From positions 1 to 45,609 of the forward strand of contig SHVY01000025.1 in assembly GCA_009694045.1 (NCBI GenBank): 45,609 nucleotides of DNA, in the 5' to 3' direction. The stretch's first letter is position 1, and every line of letters begins with the position of its first letter. Position numbers and translations under genes: made by a program. Below, piece after piece: positions 33,248-40,626 of this stretch. Source of the stretch: Alphaproteobacteria bacterium (GTDB taxonomy: Bacteria > Pseudomonadota > Alphaproteobacteria > SP197). The notes below the pieces were generated by a model that was given only the letters and a program-made list of their open reading frames with translations, made no database searches and was not told the origin of the DNA.

Positions 33248-34090
33248 ATGGGTTCTTCGATGTTACGGCCCCTCGCGGGGCGGGCGGCGCTCGTCACCGG
33301 CGGGGCCAGCGGCATGGGAAGGGCGGCGGCCCTCGAGCTCGCTCGTCTAGGCGCGGATGTCGCGATCGGCTCGCGTCTGGCCGGTGGGGGCCTGCCGGCC
33401 CGGGCGTACACCTATCTGCCGGCGGCCGACGAGCTGGAGCCCGTGCGGGCCGAGATCGAGGCGCTGGGCGTGCGGGGTTTGGCCCGGCCCCTCGATGTCT
33501 GCGACGACGCCTCGGTCGGGGCGTTCCACGGTGCCGCCATCGCGGCCTTCGGCAAGGTCGACATCCTGGTCAATGCGGCCGGCATCTGCGCGCGGCAGGA
33601 GGTGAGGGGGCACGCCGACGAACTCTGGGAGGGCATGCTGGAGACCAACCTCACCGGCTGCTATCGCACCATCAAACGCGCGCTTCCCGGGATGATCGAG
33701 CGACGCTGGGGTCGGATCGTCAACATCGCGTCCACCGCCGCGCATGTCGGGTTCCCGGGACACGCGGCGTACTGCGCCTCGAAGGCGGCCCTCCTCGGGC
33801 TCACCCGCTGCGTTGCGCTGGAGGGCGCGCCCCATGGTGTCGTCTGCAACGCGATCAACCCGGGCTATATCGAGACGTCGTTCAGCCGCTCGGGCTCCGC
33901 GATCGTCGTCAGGGACGAGGGCCGCGGGCGGACCGTGGACGATCACCGCGCCGAGATCGCCGCCGTCCACCCGCAGCGGCGCAAGATCCCACCATCGGAG
34001 GTCGGCGCCTTGATCGGTTTTCTGTGCGGCGACGACGCTCCGGGACTTACCATGGAAGCCATCACCCTGGCCGGCGGCTCGTTCTGGTAG
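33248..34090 (+). CDS. Short-chain dehydrogenase/reductase (paralogue 1)
   Basis: The 280-residue SDR has TGGASGMGRA as the cofactor loop, NAAG, the NIASTAA serine and YCASK. Compared with a classical SDR it has an extra loop after strand 2 (about 40-65) and an insert before the end (about 215-250). Both are shared with the gene at 34916-35755, as are PGMIExxWGRIVN and RCVALEGAPHGVxCNAINPG, so the two are diverged duplicates. It starts two bases after the large-subunit stop and must be translated with it. The substrate is presumably the alcohol or ketone part of the operon's substrate. Confidence 0.87.
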   Translation: MGSSMLRPLAGRAALVTGGASGMGRAAALELARLGADVAIGSRLAGGGLPARAYTYLPAADELEPVRAEIEALGVRGLARPLDVCDDASVGAFHGAAIAAFGKVDILVNAAGICARQEVRGHADELWEGMLETNLTGCYRTIKRALPGMIERRWGRIVNIASTAAHVGFPGHAAYCASKAALLGLTRCVALEGAPHGVVCNAINPGYIETSFSRSGSAIVVRDEGRGRTVDDHRAEIAAVHPQRRKIPPSEVGALIGFLCGDDAPGLTMEAITLAGGSFW

Positions 34091-34117
34091 GGTTGGAAGA
34101 GGAGGGGAGGATACGTC

Positions 34118-34897
34118 ATGGACATGGGACTCAAGGGCCGCAGCGCCATCGTCTGCGCTTCCAGCAAGGGGCTGGGCAAGGGCTGTGCCCTGGCGCTCGC
34201 CCGGGAAGGCGTGGCGGTGACCCTGAACGCACGCGGGTACGAGGCCCTGGAGGCGACGGCCGGCGAAATCCGCAAGGCGACCGGGGTCCCGGTGACCGTG
34301 GTCCCGGGCGACGTGACCGAACCCGCCGTGCAAAGGGCCCTGCTCGCGGCGTGCCCCGCGCCCGACATCCTGGTCAACAACGCCGGCGGCCCGCCCCGGG
34401 GCGACTTCCGCGCCTGGGATCGCGCTGTCTGGCTCCGGGCGCTCGATGCCAACATGCTGACCCCGATCGAACTGATCAAGGCGACGGTCGACGGCATGAT
34501 CGCCCGGAAGTTCGGCCGCATCATCAACATCACCTCGATCACCGTGAAATCGCCCATCGCGTCGCTGGGGCTGTCGAACGGTGCCCGCGCTGGGCTGACC
34601 GGGTTCGTCGCCGGCCTCGCCCGACAGACGGTGGCCCACAACGTCACCATCAACAACCTCTTGCCCGGATCGTTCGATACCGACCGGTTACGGGGCGGGA
34701 TGAAGGAGGCGGCCAAGGCCGCGAGCGAAGCCTACGAGGCGGTGCGCGCCCGCGACATGGCGGATCAGCCCGCCGGCCGCTTCGGCACGGCGGACGAGTT
34801 GGGCGCGGCCTGCGCTTTCCTGTGCAGCGCGCACGCCGGGTTCATCACCGGGCAGAACCTGCTGCTCGATGGCGGCTACTTCTCCAGCACACTCTGA
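34118..34897 (+). CDS. SDR-family protein with SNxxR in place of YxxxK
   Basis: The 259-residue Rossmann protein has CASSKGLGKGCALAL (about 13-27) at the cofactor site and NNAGGPP (about 88-94). At the active-site helix it reads GLSNGARAGL, where classical SDRs have YxxxK. This SNxxR variant is a recognised SDR subgroup (BKR-like, often annotated FabG), whose chemistry is unproven. AGGAGGGGAGG precedes the ATG. It lies between the two paralogous SDRs in the DMFase-type operon. It may still bind NAD(P) and act on a different substrate class, or have a non-redox role. Confidence 0.85.
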   Translation: MDMGLKGRSAIVCASSKGLGKGCALALAREGVAVTLNARGYEALEATAGEIRKATGVPVTVVPGDVTEPAVQRALLAACPAPDILVNNAGGPPRGDFRAWDRAVWLRALDANMLTPIELIKATVDGMIARKFGRIINITSITVKSPIASLGLSNGARAGLTGFVAGLARQTVAHNVTINNLLPGSFDTDRLRGGMKEAAKAASEAYEAVRARDMADQPAGRFGTADELGAACAFLCSAHAGFITGQNLLLDGGYFSSTL

Positions 34898-34915
34898 AAC
34901 AAGGAGCGGACTAGG

Positions 34916-35755
34916 ATGGCGGCGAAATCACTGGAAGGACGCAAGGCCTGGGTCACGGGCGGGGCGACGGGCATGGGGCGCGAATGCGCGCTGGCGCTGG
35001 CCGGCCTCGGCGCCGATGTGGCGGTCTCCTCGCTACCGGTCAGCGAAAAGGGCACCCTTCTGCCGGAGCAGAATGCCTACACCCTGACGGACGAGGAGCT
35101 GGAGAAGACCCGCGCTGAGATCGCCGCCCGGGGCGTGAAGGCCAAGGCCCTCGGATTCAACATCACCAAGAACGAATCGGTCCAGGCGACGTTCGACGCG
35201 ATCGTCAAGGATTTCGGCCGCATCGACATCCTGGTGAACGCCGCCGGCCATTCGGGCCGTGCCTACATGGCGAACCACCCCGACGCGCTGTGGCACGCGA
35301 TCCTCGACGTATGCCTGACCGGACACTTCCGCACCATCAAGCGCTGCCTGCCGGGCATGATCGAGGGCAAGTGGGGCCGCATCGTCAACTTCGCATCCAC
35401 CGCCGCCAACGTCGGCGCCGTCGCCCACGGCGCCTATTGTGCCGCCAAGTCCGGGGTGCTGGGGCTCACCCGCTGCGTCGCGCTGGAAGGCGCGCCCCAT
35501 GGCGTATCGTGCAACGCCATCAACCCCGGTTTCGTCGCCACGCCCCAGAGCAAGATCGCCTCGGTGCAGCAGATGAAGATCGAGGGCAAGGTCATGTCCT
35601 ACGAGGAGTACTACGAGAAGGAGCGACTCAACATCCCGCAGCAGCGCTGGATCCCGGCGTCCGAGGTCGGGGCGCTGGTGGCGTTCCTGTGCGGCGACGA
35701 CGCCTTCGGCATCACCGGCCAGGACATCACCATCGCCGGCGGCTCCATGTGGTAG
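34916..35755 (+). CDS. Short-chain dehydrogenase/reductase (paralogue 2)
   Basis: The 279-residue SDR has TGGATGMGRE, NAAG, NFASTAA and YCAAK. It is a clear paralogue of the protein at 33248-34090, with the same two inserts; here the C-terminal insert reads KVMSYEEYYEKERLNIPQQR. Keeping two copies around a third SDR suggests successive or stereospecific oxidations in one pathway, which is inference. AAGGAG lies upstream of the ATG and the gap from the previous gene is 18 bases. Confidence 0.87.
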   Translation: MAAKSLEGRKAWVTGGATGMGRECALALAGLGADVAVSSLPVSEKGTLLPEQNAYTLTDEELEKTRAEIAARGVKAKALGFNITKNESVQATFDAIVKDFGRIDILVNAAGHSGRAYMANHPDALWHAILDVCLTGHFRTIKRCLPGMIEGKWGRIVNFASTAANVGAVAHGAYCAAKSGVLGLTRCVALEGAPHGVSCNAINPGFVATPQSKIASVQQMKIEGKVMSYEEYYEKERLNIPQQRWIPASEVGALVAFLCGDDAFGITGQDITIAGGSMW

Positions 35756-35779
35756 GGGCGTGAGGGTGGGATTGGGCCC

Positions 35780-36379
35780 ATGTACTACGTCGAGTTAATC
35801 GCCCGCGATCGCGTCATGCCGATCGAGATCTTCCGCCAGTTCGCCGACCAGTCGTCGTCCTGGGTGGAAGGCGCGGTCGACCGCATGGTGCTGCAGCTGG
35901 GCCGGACCATGCGCCTGGGTCCCCACCCCAGCTACCTCGCCCTGTGGCGCATCCCCGATATCGGCCGTCTGGACGCGTGGGAGGAGTACTTCTCGTCCGC
36001 GCCCTACCTCGCCGGCGGCCGTCGCAGCCACGCCATGCACCGGGCGATCGACATCGCGAGCGCCGGCCTCTACGACGCGCTCCACGAGGATGGAACTACG
36101 CGCGAGGGGTTGCACTACGTCGAGTTCTTCGCCGCAGACGCCGCGGATGGCGCGATCGCCGACTGGTTCTGGGCGCGCCGGACGCGCTACCCGGAGGCGA
36201 AGCTCGGCTACGTGCTGCGCCGCGTCGGACTCCTGGGGCCCGACCCCGCCCACCTCGCCGTCTGGACCTTCGCCGATTACGCGGCGTCCGAACCCTTCGC
36301 CCGCGACGCTCCCCCTCCCGGCCCCGTCGCCATTCGCGAAGCCGGCGCCTACCGCTGGCTGGGGCAGGAGATCCTTTAG
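35780..36379 (+). CDS. Protein with two related ferredoxin-fold (dimeric alpha-beta barrel-like) halves
   Basis: I do not recognise this 199-residue protein as a named family, but it is plainly duplicated inside. The first half reads YYVELIA...LGRTMRLGPHPSYLALWRIPD and the second HYVEFFA...LRRVGLLGPDPAHLAVWTFAD. Each half looks like a NIPSNAP/EthD-type alpha-beta ferredoxin-like unit, so one chain could form the usual dimeric barrel by itself. Such proteins bind small aromatic or amide compounds, or act as isomerases, monooxygenases or cyclases without cofactor. It ends the DMFase-type operon and overlaps the convergent oxygenase gene by four bases. Its role is unknown. Confidence 0.75.
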   Translation: MYYVELIARDRVMPIEIFRQFADQSSSWVEGAVDRMVLQLGRTMRLGPHPSYLALWRIPDIGRLDAWEEYFSSAPYLAGGRRSHAMHRAIDIASAGLYDALHEDGTTREGLHYVEFFAADAADGAIADWFWARRTRYPEAKLGYVLRRVGLLGPDPAHLAVWTFADYAASEPFARDAPPPGPVAIREAGAYRWLGQEIL

Positions 36380-37209
36380 CGCTCCGTCGCCCGCCGCGCG
36401 GCCATGATATCGCGCACCCGCGGCCCGTAGATCATCGTGTTCTCCGCGTCGGTCGCCCACTGTCCGGGTTCCTCGTCATAGGTGAGGATGGCGGTGATGC
36501 GCGGGCGGGTGCCGGCCACCGGCGAGACCCGATGCATGGCGTGCTCGCCGCGGAACAAGGTGAGGGTGCCGGCGGGTCGGGGCAGGCGAACGACCCCTGG
36601 GTGTTCGCCCCGGAACAGTCGCGCCACGCCGTCGTAGCTTGGCTCCGTCGCCGTCCGCAGGTTGGGCACGAACTCGAAATCGCCGCCCTCGCCGGGTGGC
36701 TGCAACAGCAGGGTGATGGTGAATTGATTCTGGTCGTAGTGCCAGGGCTGCACCCCGCCCGGCGGAATGAAGACGAGGTTCACGTTCTGGAACACGTCGG
36801 CGCGGCGGAACAGGCGCGGCAGCCCCAACGCCCGGCGGACGAACTCCTTGAGCAGGTCGCTGGCGTACAGTTGGGCGAGATGGCTGGCGGGCGGAAGCAC
36901 ATCGCCGGCGACCTGGGAGATGACGATCGGAAAGAACCGCCGCAGCGGATGATCCTGGGGCAGGCTCGGATCATCCGGCGTGAAGTAAGCGTTCCGCCTG
37001 GTGTTCTTGGCATAGGCCAACGTCTCCAACGCCCTGGCCTCCGCCGCCAACGACGCCACGCTTTCGGTGCTCAGAAACGCCGGCAGATTCGCGGCCCCTT
37101 GCGTCGCCAGCCCGGTTTGGCAATCGGCCAGCAGGGCGCGGCCGCGCGGCCCGTCCAGGTCGTGGACGGGAAAGCGGTCCAGATCGGCGAAGCGGTCCAG
37201 CGCGTCCAC
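36376..37209 (-). CDS. 2-oxoglutarate/Fe(II)-dependent oxygenase
   Basis: The 277-residue protein has a jelly-roll oxygenase core. His157 and Asp159 (PWHYDQNQF) with His226 (HAMHRVSP) are the iron ligands, and Arg237 (RPRITA) is the likely 2-oxoglutarate anchor. VFIPPGGVQPWHYDQNQFT and LTLFRGEHAMHRVSPV resemble HalD-like and related amino acid oxygenases. The substrate is unknown. The start is GTG 37209, six bases beyond the MlrC stop at 37215, so the two are co-translated on the minus strand. Further open codons upstream overlap the MlrC gene in another frame and are not coding. It converges on the DMFase-type operon. Confidence 0.85.
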   Translation of the reverse strand: MDALDRFADLDRFPVHDLDGPRGRALLADCQTGLATQGAANLPAFLSTESVASLAAEARALETLAYAKNTRRNAYFTPDDPSLPQDHPLRRFFPIVISQVAGDVLPPASHLAQLYASDLLKEFVRRALGLPRLFRRADVFQNVNLVFIPPGGVQPWHYDQNQFTITLLLQPPGEGGDFEFVPNLRTATEPSYDGVARLFRGEHPGVVRLPRPAGTLTLFRGEHAMHRVSPVAGTRPRITAILTYDEEPGQWATDAENTMIYGPRVRDIMAARRATER

Positions 37210-37214
37210 GGGTC

Positions 37215-38690
37215 TCAGGCCTCGGCCGTCTCGTCCAGGGGGTAGATCGGCCGGCGGATCTTCTCGAACTTGAACAGGCTCATGTCCGACGACGTCACCC
37301 CGACGCCGTCGCATTCGACGATATGCGTGGCGATCGGCGCGAACCCGGCGCGGTAGTGGATGCGGGACTTCAACATGAGATAGCGCCGGTGGGTCGGCTC
37401 GATGCCGACACTCTGGAAGCAGCCCAGGTCGTACGGTTCGCTGTGCCGCTCGGTGATCACGATCTCGACCTTGCCGGTGTCCAGCACCACGGTGCGGCCC
37501 ATGGAAATCGTGGTGCCCGTGGCCATGGGCCCGCGCACCTTGAAGCGGCCGTCGGTGATGGCGCGCACCCGGCCCTTGACCTCCAGCGGCTCGCCTTGGC
37601 GTCCGATCGACGGCATCGACACTTTGCCGCCCAGTTTGACCGTGACCTCGGCGCCGATGCCCTTGGCGATCAGTTCGGCCACCGCCTGGGGGTCGCAGAT
37701 GCCGAACACGGCCACGTCTTCCAGGCCCTGACGCATGATCTCGGCCAGCACCGCCACCGTGTCCTGGGTGCCGCCCGAGGCGCAGTTGTCGGCGTGGTCG
37801 ATCAGCAGGATCGGGCCGTCGGTCAGGCCCTTGGCCCGCGCGACCGAGGTCTTGAGGGGCTCGCTGCGATAGACGAACGCCTGCCGGCGCTCCCAGGCGG
37901 CGTCCAGGATGCGGTCGCGGATTGTCCTCGCGCCGTCCGGATCGTTGTCGGTGACAACCACGACGCTCAGCCCGGCGCCCGGGATGTCGGCCAGGGGGAA
38001 GCCGCCGAACACGGACACGGCGAGCGCGCCATCGGCCTCGGCGGCCACGGCCATGTCGATCAAGTCCTTCATCGGCGGGATGTGGGTGCCCATGCGCAGG
38101 GTATGCGGCAACATCGGCCGGTTGCCCCACACCATGGTCGGGCGGGTCTCCTTCCTCAGGGCGCCCAGCATGACGCGTCCGGCGTGCTCGCCGGCCGCGT
38201 ACATGTCGACATGCGGATAGGTCTTGTAGCCGACGACGACGTTGGCGTTGGCGGTGATCTCGTTCGTCATGTTGGCGTGCAGGTCCAGCGCCACGGCGAT
38301 CGGCAGGTCGGGGGCGACGCGGCGGATCTGGCTCAGCAGGTTGCCTTCTCCGTCGTCAGTCGTCTCGGCGACCATGGCCCCGTGCAGGTCGAGGAAACAC
38401 GCGTCGCACCCCTTCTTCACCGCGTCGAGGATGGCGGAGGTGAACTGCCGGTAGGCATCCGCGTGAACCGGCCCGCTCGGCGGCGCGTCGGCCGTTACCG
38501 GCACGACGATCTCGGCCTTTTCCTTCTCGGCCAGGTCGACGAACGCGGCAAACGGCGTGTTGGTGCCGCGAAAGGCCGCGATCGCCGCGGGACCCGATTG
38601 CAGGCCCCGGTTCCCGAACCGCTCGAGCGGCGTCGGCACCGGCGAGAACGTGTTGGTCTCGTGCTTCATCATGGCAATCACGATACGCAT
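37215..38690 (-). CDS. M81-family metallopeptidase (MlrC-like), copy 2
   Basis: The 491-residue protein is of the MlrC type with the usual motifs: KHETNTFSP (9-17), FLDLHGAM, ALDLHANMTNE and KTYPHVDMY. In the C-terminal domain it has LIDHADNCASGGTQDT. Unlike copy 1 (21461-22918) it keeps the His of HETNTF. Members are zinc-dependent hydrolases of small peptides or related amides; microcystin is cleaved only by a few. It heads a two-gene operon with the 2OG-Fe(II) oxygenase. The start is ATG 38690 with AGGGAG some 12 bases upstream. A 41-base gap separates it from the divergent ATP-grasp gene. Confidence 0.88.
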   Translation of the reverse strand: MRIVIAMMKHETNTFSPVPTPLERFGNRGLQSGPAAIAAFRGTNTPFAAFVDLAEKEKAEIVVPVTADAPPSGPVHADAYRQFTSAILDAVKKGCDACFLDLHGAMVAETTDDGEGNLLSQIRRVAPDLPIAVALDLHANMTNEITANANVVVGYKTYPHVDMYAAGEHAGRVMLGALRKETRPTMVWGNRPMLPHTLRMGTHIPPMKDLIDMAVAAEADGALAVSVFGGFPLADIPGAGLSVVVVTDNDPDGARTIRDRILDAAWERRQAFVYRSEPLKTSVARAKGLTDGPILLIDHADNCASGGTQDTVAVLAEIMRQGLEDVAVFGICDPQAVAELIAKGIGAEVTVKLGGKVSMPSIGRQGEPLEVKGRVRAITDGRFKVRGPMATGTTISMGRTVVLDTGKVEIVITERHSEPYDLGCFQSVGIEPTHRRYLMLKSRIHYRAGFAPIATHIVECDGVGVTSSDMSLFKFEKIRRPIYPLDETAEA

Positions 38691-38731
38691 GCCCGCCTGT
38701 CTCCCTGGGGTGCCGGTCCGGAGATTAGCGC

Positions 38732-39892
38732 ATGGCATCGGCGTCTGTTAGTCTCGCGCGAATGGGTACGGGGACTCCGAAGGCCGGAACGGCACCGCTG
38801 CTGGAAACGCGCAAGGCCGCTCCCGCGATCAAGCTGATCGACGCCATACTCGCGGCGAAACGGGCCGGCAAGGGCTACGCGGCCCAGCTTGTCGAGATGC
38901 GCCGGTTGCGGCGGGCCCCCGGTCGGCTGCGCCCCTTGGAGTACTACGCATTCGGGCTCTACGACGACCGGCGTTTCACCCGCGAAGCCAAGGCGTTGTT
39001 CGTGGGCGAACGCGGCCAGATCGAGATCTTTCGGCGTCTGAGCGACCGGTCGTGGTTGGCCGCCGCCCACGACAAGCTGCTGTACTACACGATCCTGGTC
39101 GGCCTCGGCCTGGCCGTGCCGAACGTGTTCGCCGTGTTTCACGCCACGCGGCGGTTTCGCGACGCCGCGCGGTTACGGACGGTCGGCGAGGTCGCCGACT
39201 TCCTGCGCCGGTCGCCCTACCCGCTGTTCGGAAAACCCGTCACCGGCAAGTACAGCGTCGGTACGGTGCTCCTGGCGGGATACGACGCCGCGACCGATAC
39301 CATCACGGCATCGGACGGCCGTTCGGCGCCGGTCGCCGCCTTCGCGGCCGAACTCGCTGGCTTCGCGGCCGACGGCTATCTGTTCCAGGAGCGGTTGATC
39401 CCCCATCCGGCCGCGCAGGATCTGGTGGGCGATCGGATCGCCACGGTCCGGGTCGTCGTCCTGCTCGATGCGCCTGAACCGGAGATTCTCTTCGCCCTGT
39501 GGAAGATTCCGACCGGCTCTCATGTAGCCGACAACTTCTGGCGGACAGGCAACATCCTGGCCGCCCTCGACCCGGCGACCGGCGCCGTCGTGCGGGCGAT
39601 CCAGGGTATCGCGCAGCGCCGGACGGAGTTGTCGCACCATCCGGATACGGGTCGGCCGCTCGTCGGCGCCACGGTGCCGGACTGGGAGCGCGCCAAGCAC
39701 CTGTGCCTGGCCACGGCCTCGGCGTTCCCCGGATTGCGGCTCCAGGCCTGGGATGTCGCGCCGTGCGCCTCGGGGCCGCTGCTCCTGGAGCTCAACGTCG
39801 GCGGCGACGTCAATTTGCCGCAGCACGCCTTCGGCCGGGGCGTCTACGATGGGCCCTTGCGCGCGGCCCTGGAGGCCCTGCAGGGTGGTTGA
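38732..39892 (+). CDS. Sugar-transfer-associated ATP-grasp protein
   Basis: The 386-residue protein resembles the sugar-transfer-associated ATP-grasp family, often labelled alpha-L-glutamate ligase-related. Visible are PLFGKPVTGKYSVGTV (about 163-178) in the ATP-grasp lid region, GYLFQERLIPHP (about 218-229), a GDRIATVRVVV strand and the closing metal site LLLELNVGGDVNLPQ. Such enzymes ligate amino acids or sugars in surface polysaccharide loci, but no glycosyltransferases are nearby, so this is an orphan. The start is ATG 38732, with GGAG eight bases upstream; ATG 38762 is an alternative. The Met-rich EF-hand gene follows after 64 bases. Confidence 0.8.
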   Translation: MASASVSLARMGTGTPKAGTAPLLETRKAAPAIKLIDAILAAKRAGKGYAAQLVEMRRLRRAPGRLRPLEYYAFGLYDDRRFTREAKALFVGERGQIEIFRRLSDRSWLAAAHDKLLYYTILVGLGLAVPNVFAVFHATRRFRDAARLRTVGEVADFLRRSPYPLFGKPVTGKYSVGTVLLAGYDAATDTITASDGRSAPVAAFAAELAGFAADGYLFQERLIPHPAAQDLVGDRIATVRVVVLLDAPEPEILFALWKIPTGSHVADNFWRTGNILAALDPATGAVVRAIQGIAQRRTELSHHPDTGRPLVGATVPDWERAKHLCLATASAFPGLRLQAWDVAPCASGPLLLELNVGGDVNLPQHAFGRGVYDGPLRAALEALQGG

Positions 39893-39956
39893 TCGAGATC
39901 AAGGCAGATGTCCCGCCGCGCGGTCCATGGTGCCGGCACAGCAATGGAGACTTCAG

Positions 39957-40622
39957 ATGATCACGTCTTCGCGGGCAGTTCTCGTCGCATTCGCCGCCTT
40001 GGCAGCGGTTGCTGTCGCGCCTGATGCCCGGGCCCAGGATCAGCCCGCGCCGGCGATGCCGATGATGGGTCAGATGCCGATGGCCCAGATGATGCCCATG
40101 ATGATGGGCCAGATGCCGATGATGGGCCAAGGGGGCGGTATGATGCAAATGCCGATGGCCCAGATGATGCCCATGATGATGGGCCAGATGCCGATGGGCC
40201 AAATGCCCATGGGTCAGATGCCGATGGGCCAGATGATGCTCATGATGCCGATGATGATGGGTCAGATGCCCATGGGCGACATGGGTGGAATGCACGGCAG
40301 GAACGTGGACGATGATCGCGACGGCATCGTCAGCGCCGAGGAGGCGGCCCGGTCACGGGCGGACAAGTTCCGGCGCGGCGACGGCGATGGCGATGGCCGG
40401 ATCACACAGGCGGAACACGACGCCTTCATGGCCATGATGGGGAAGGACGGCGTCCACCACGATCGCATGGCCGAGCACTTCGCGGCCATGGACACGGATG
40501 GCGACACGGCCGTGTCGCTGCGGGAGTTCATGGCCGACGCCGAGACCCGCTTCAAGGCGGCCGACGCCGACGCCGACGGCATTGTGACGGTATGGGAGTA
40601 CTACGCCGCGCGCGGCCAGTAG
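39957..40622 (+). CDS. Exported Met-rich protein with four EF-hands (possible copper/calcium binder)
   Basis: The 221-residue protein starts with a signal peptide (AVLVAFAALAAVAVAPDARA, cut near residue 26). Residues 34-112 are a repetitive segment of MGQMPM and MMPMMM units with about 39 methionines in 79 residues. Four EF-hand loops follow, at 118-129, 142-153, 179-190 and 203-214, with Asp at positions 1, 3 and 5 and Glu at 12; the third has Thr where Gly is usual. There are no cysteines. Met-rich strings bind Cu(I) in CopA/CueO-like proteins, and the convergent neighbour is a multicopper oxidase, so periplasmic copper binding is a reasonable inference. GGAG precedes the ATG. No close family is known to me. 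Confidence 0.8.
   Translation: MITSSRAVLVAFAALAAVAVAPDARAQDQPAPAMPMMGQMPMAQMMPMMMGQMPMMGQGGGMMQMPMAQMMPMMMGQMPMGQMPMGQMPMGQMMLMMPMMMGQMPMGDMGGMHGRNVDDDRDGIVSAEEAARSRADKFRRGDGDGDGRITQAEHDAFMAMMGKDGVHHDRMAEHFAAMDTDGDTAVSLREFMADAETRFKAADADADGIVTVWEYYAARGQ
40056..40292 (+). repeat. Tandem repeat coding for the Met-rich segment
   Basis: The DNA repeats units such as ATGATGGGCCAGATGCCGATG. A longer unit, GATGGCCCAGATGATGCCCATGATGATGGGCCAGATGCCGATG, occurs twice almost identically (about 40079-40122 and 40154-40197), indicating recent duplication by slippage or unequal crossing-over. A run of 12-base GGGCCAGATGCC-like units follows. The length probably varies among strains. Confidence 0.75.
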
Positions 40623-40626
40623 GCGG

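Noticed and set aside
36376-38130. Long minus-strand frame that would extend the 2OG oxygenase to 584 residues
   Set aside because: The upstream half overlaps the MlrC gene in another frame and is Arg/Gly-rich. The oxygenase has its own GTG start at 37209.
40079-40280. Met-rich segment as an out-of-frame or assembly artefact
   Set aside because: The frame runs cleanly from a signal peptide into four good EF-hands, and the minus strand would give an unlikely His-rich string.
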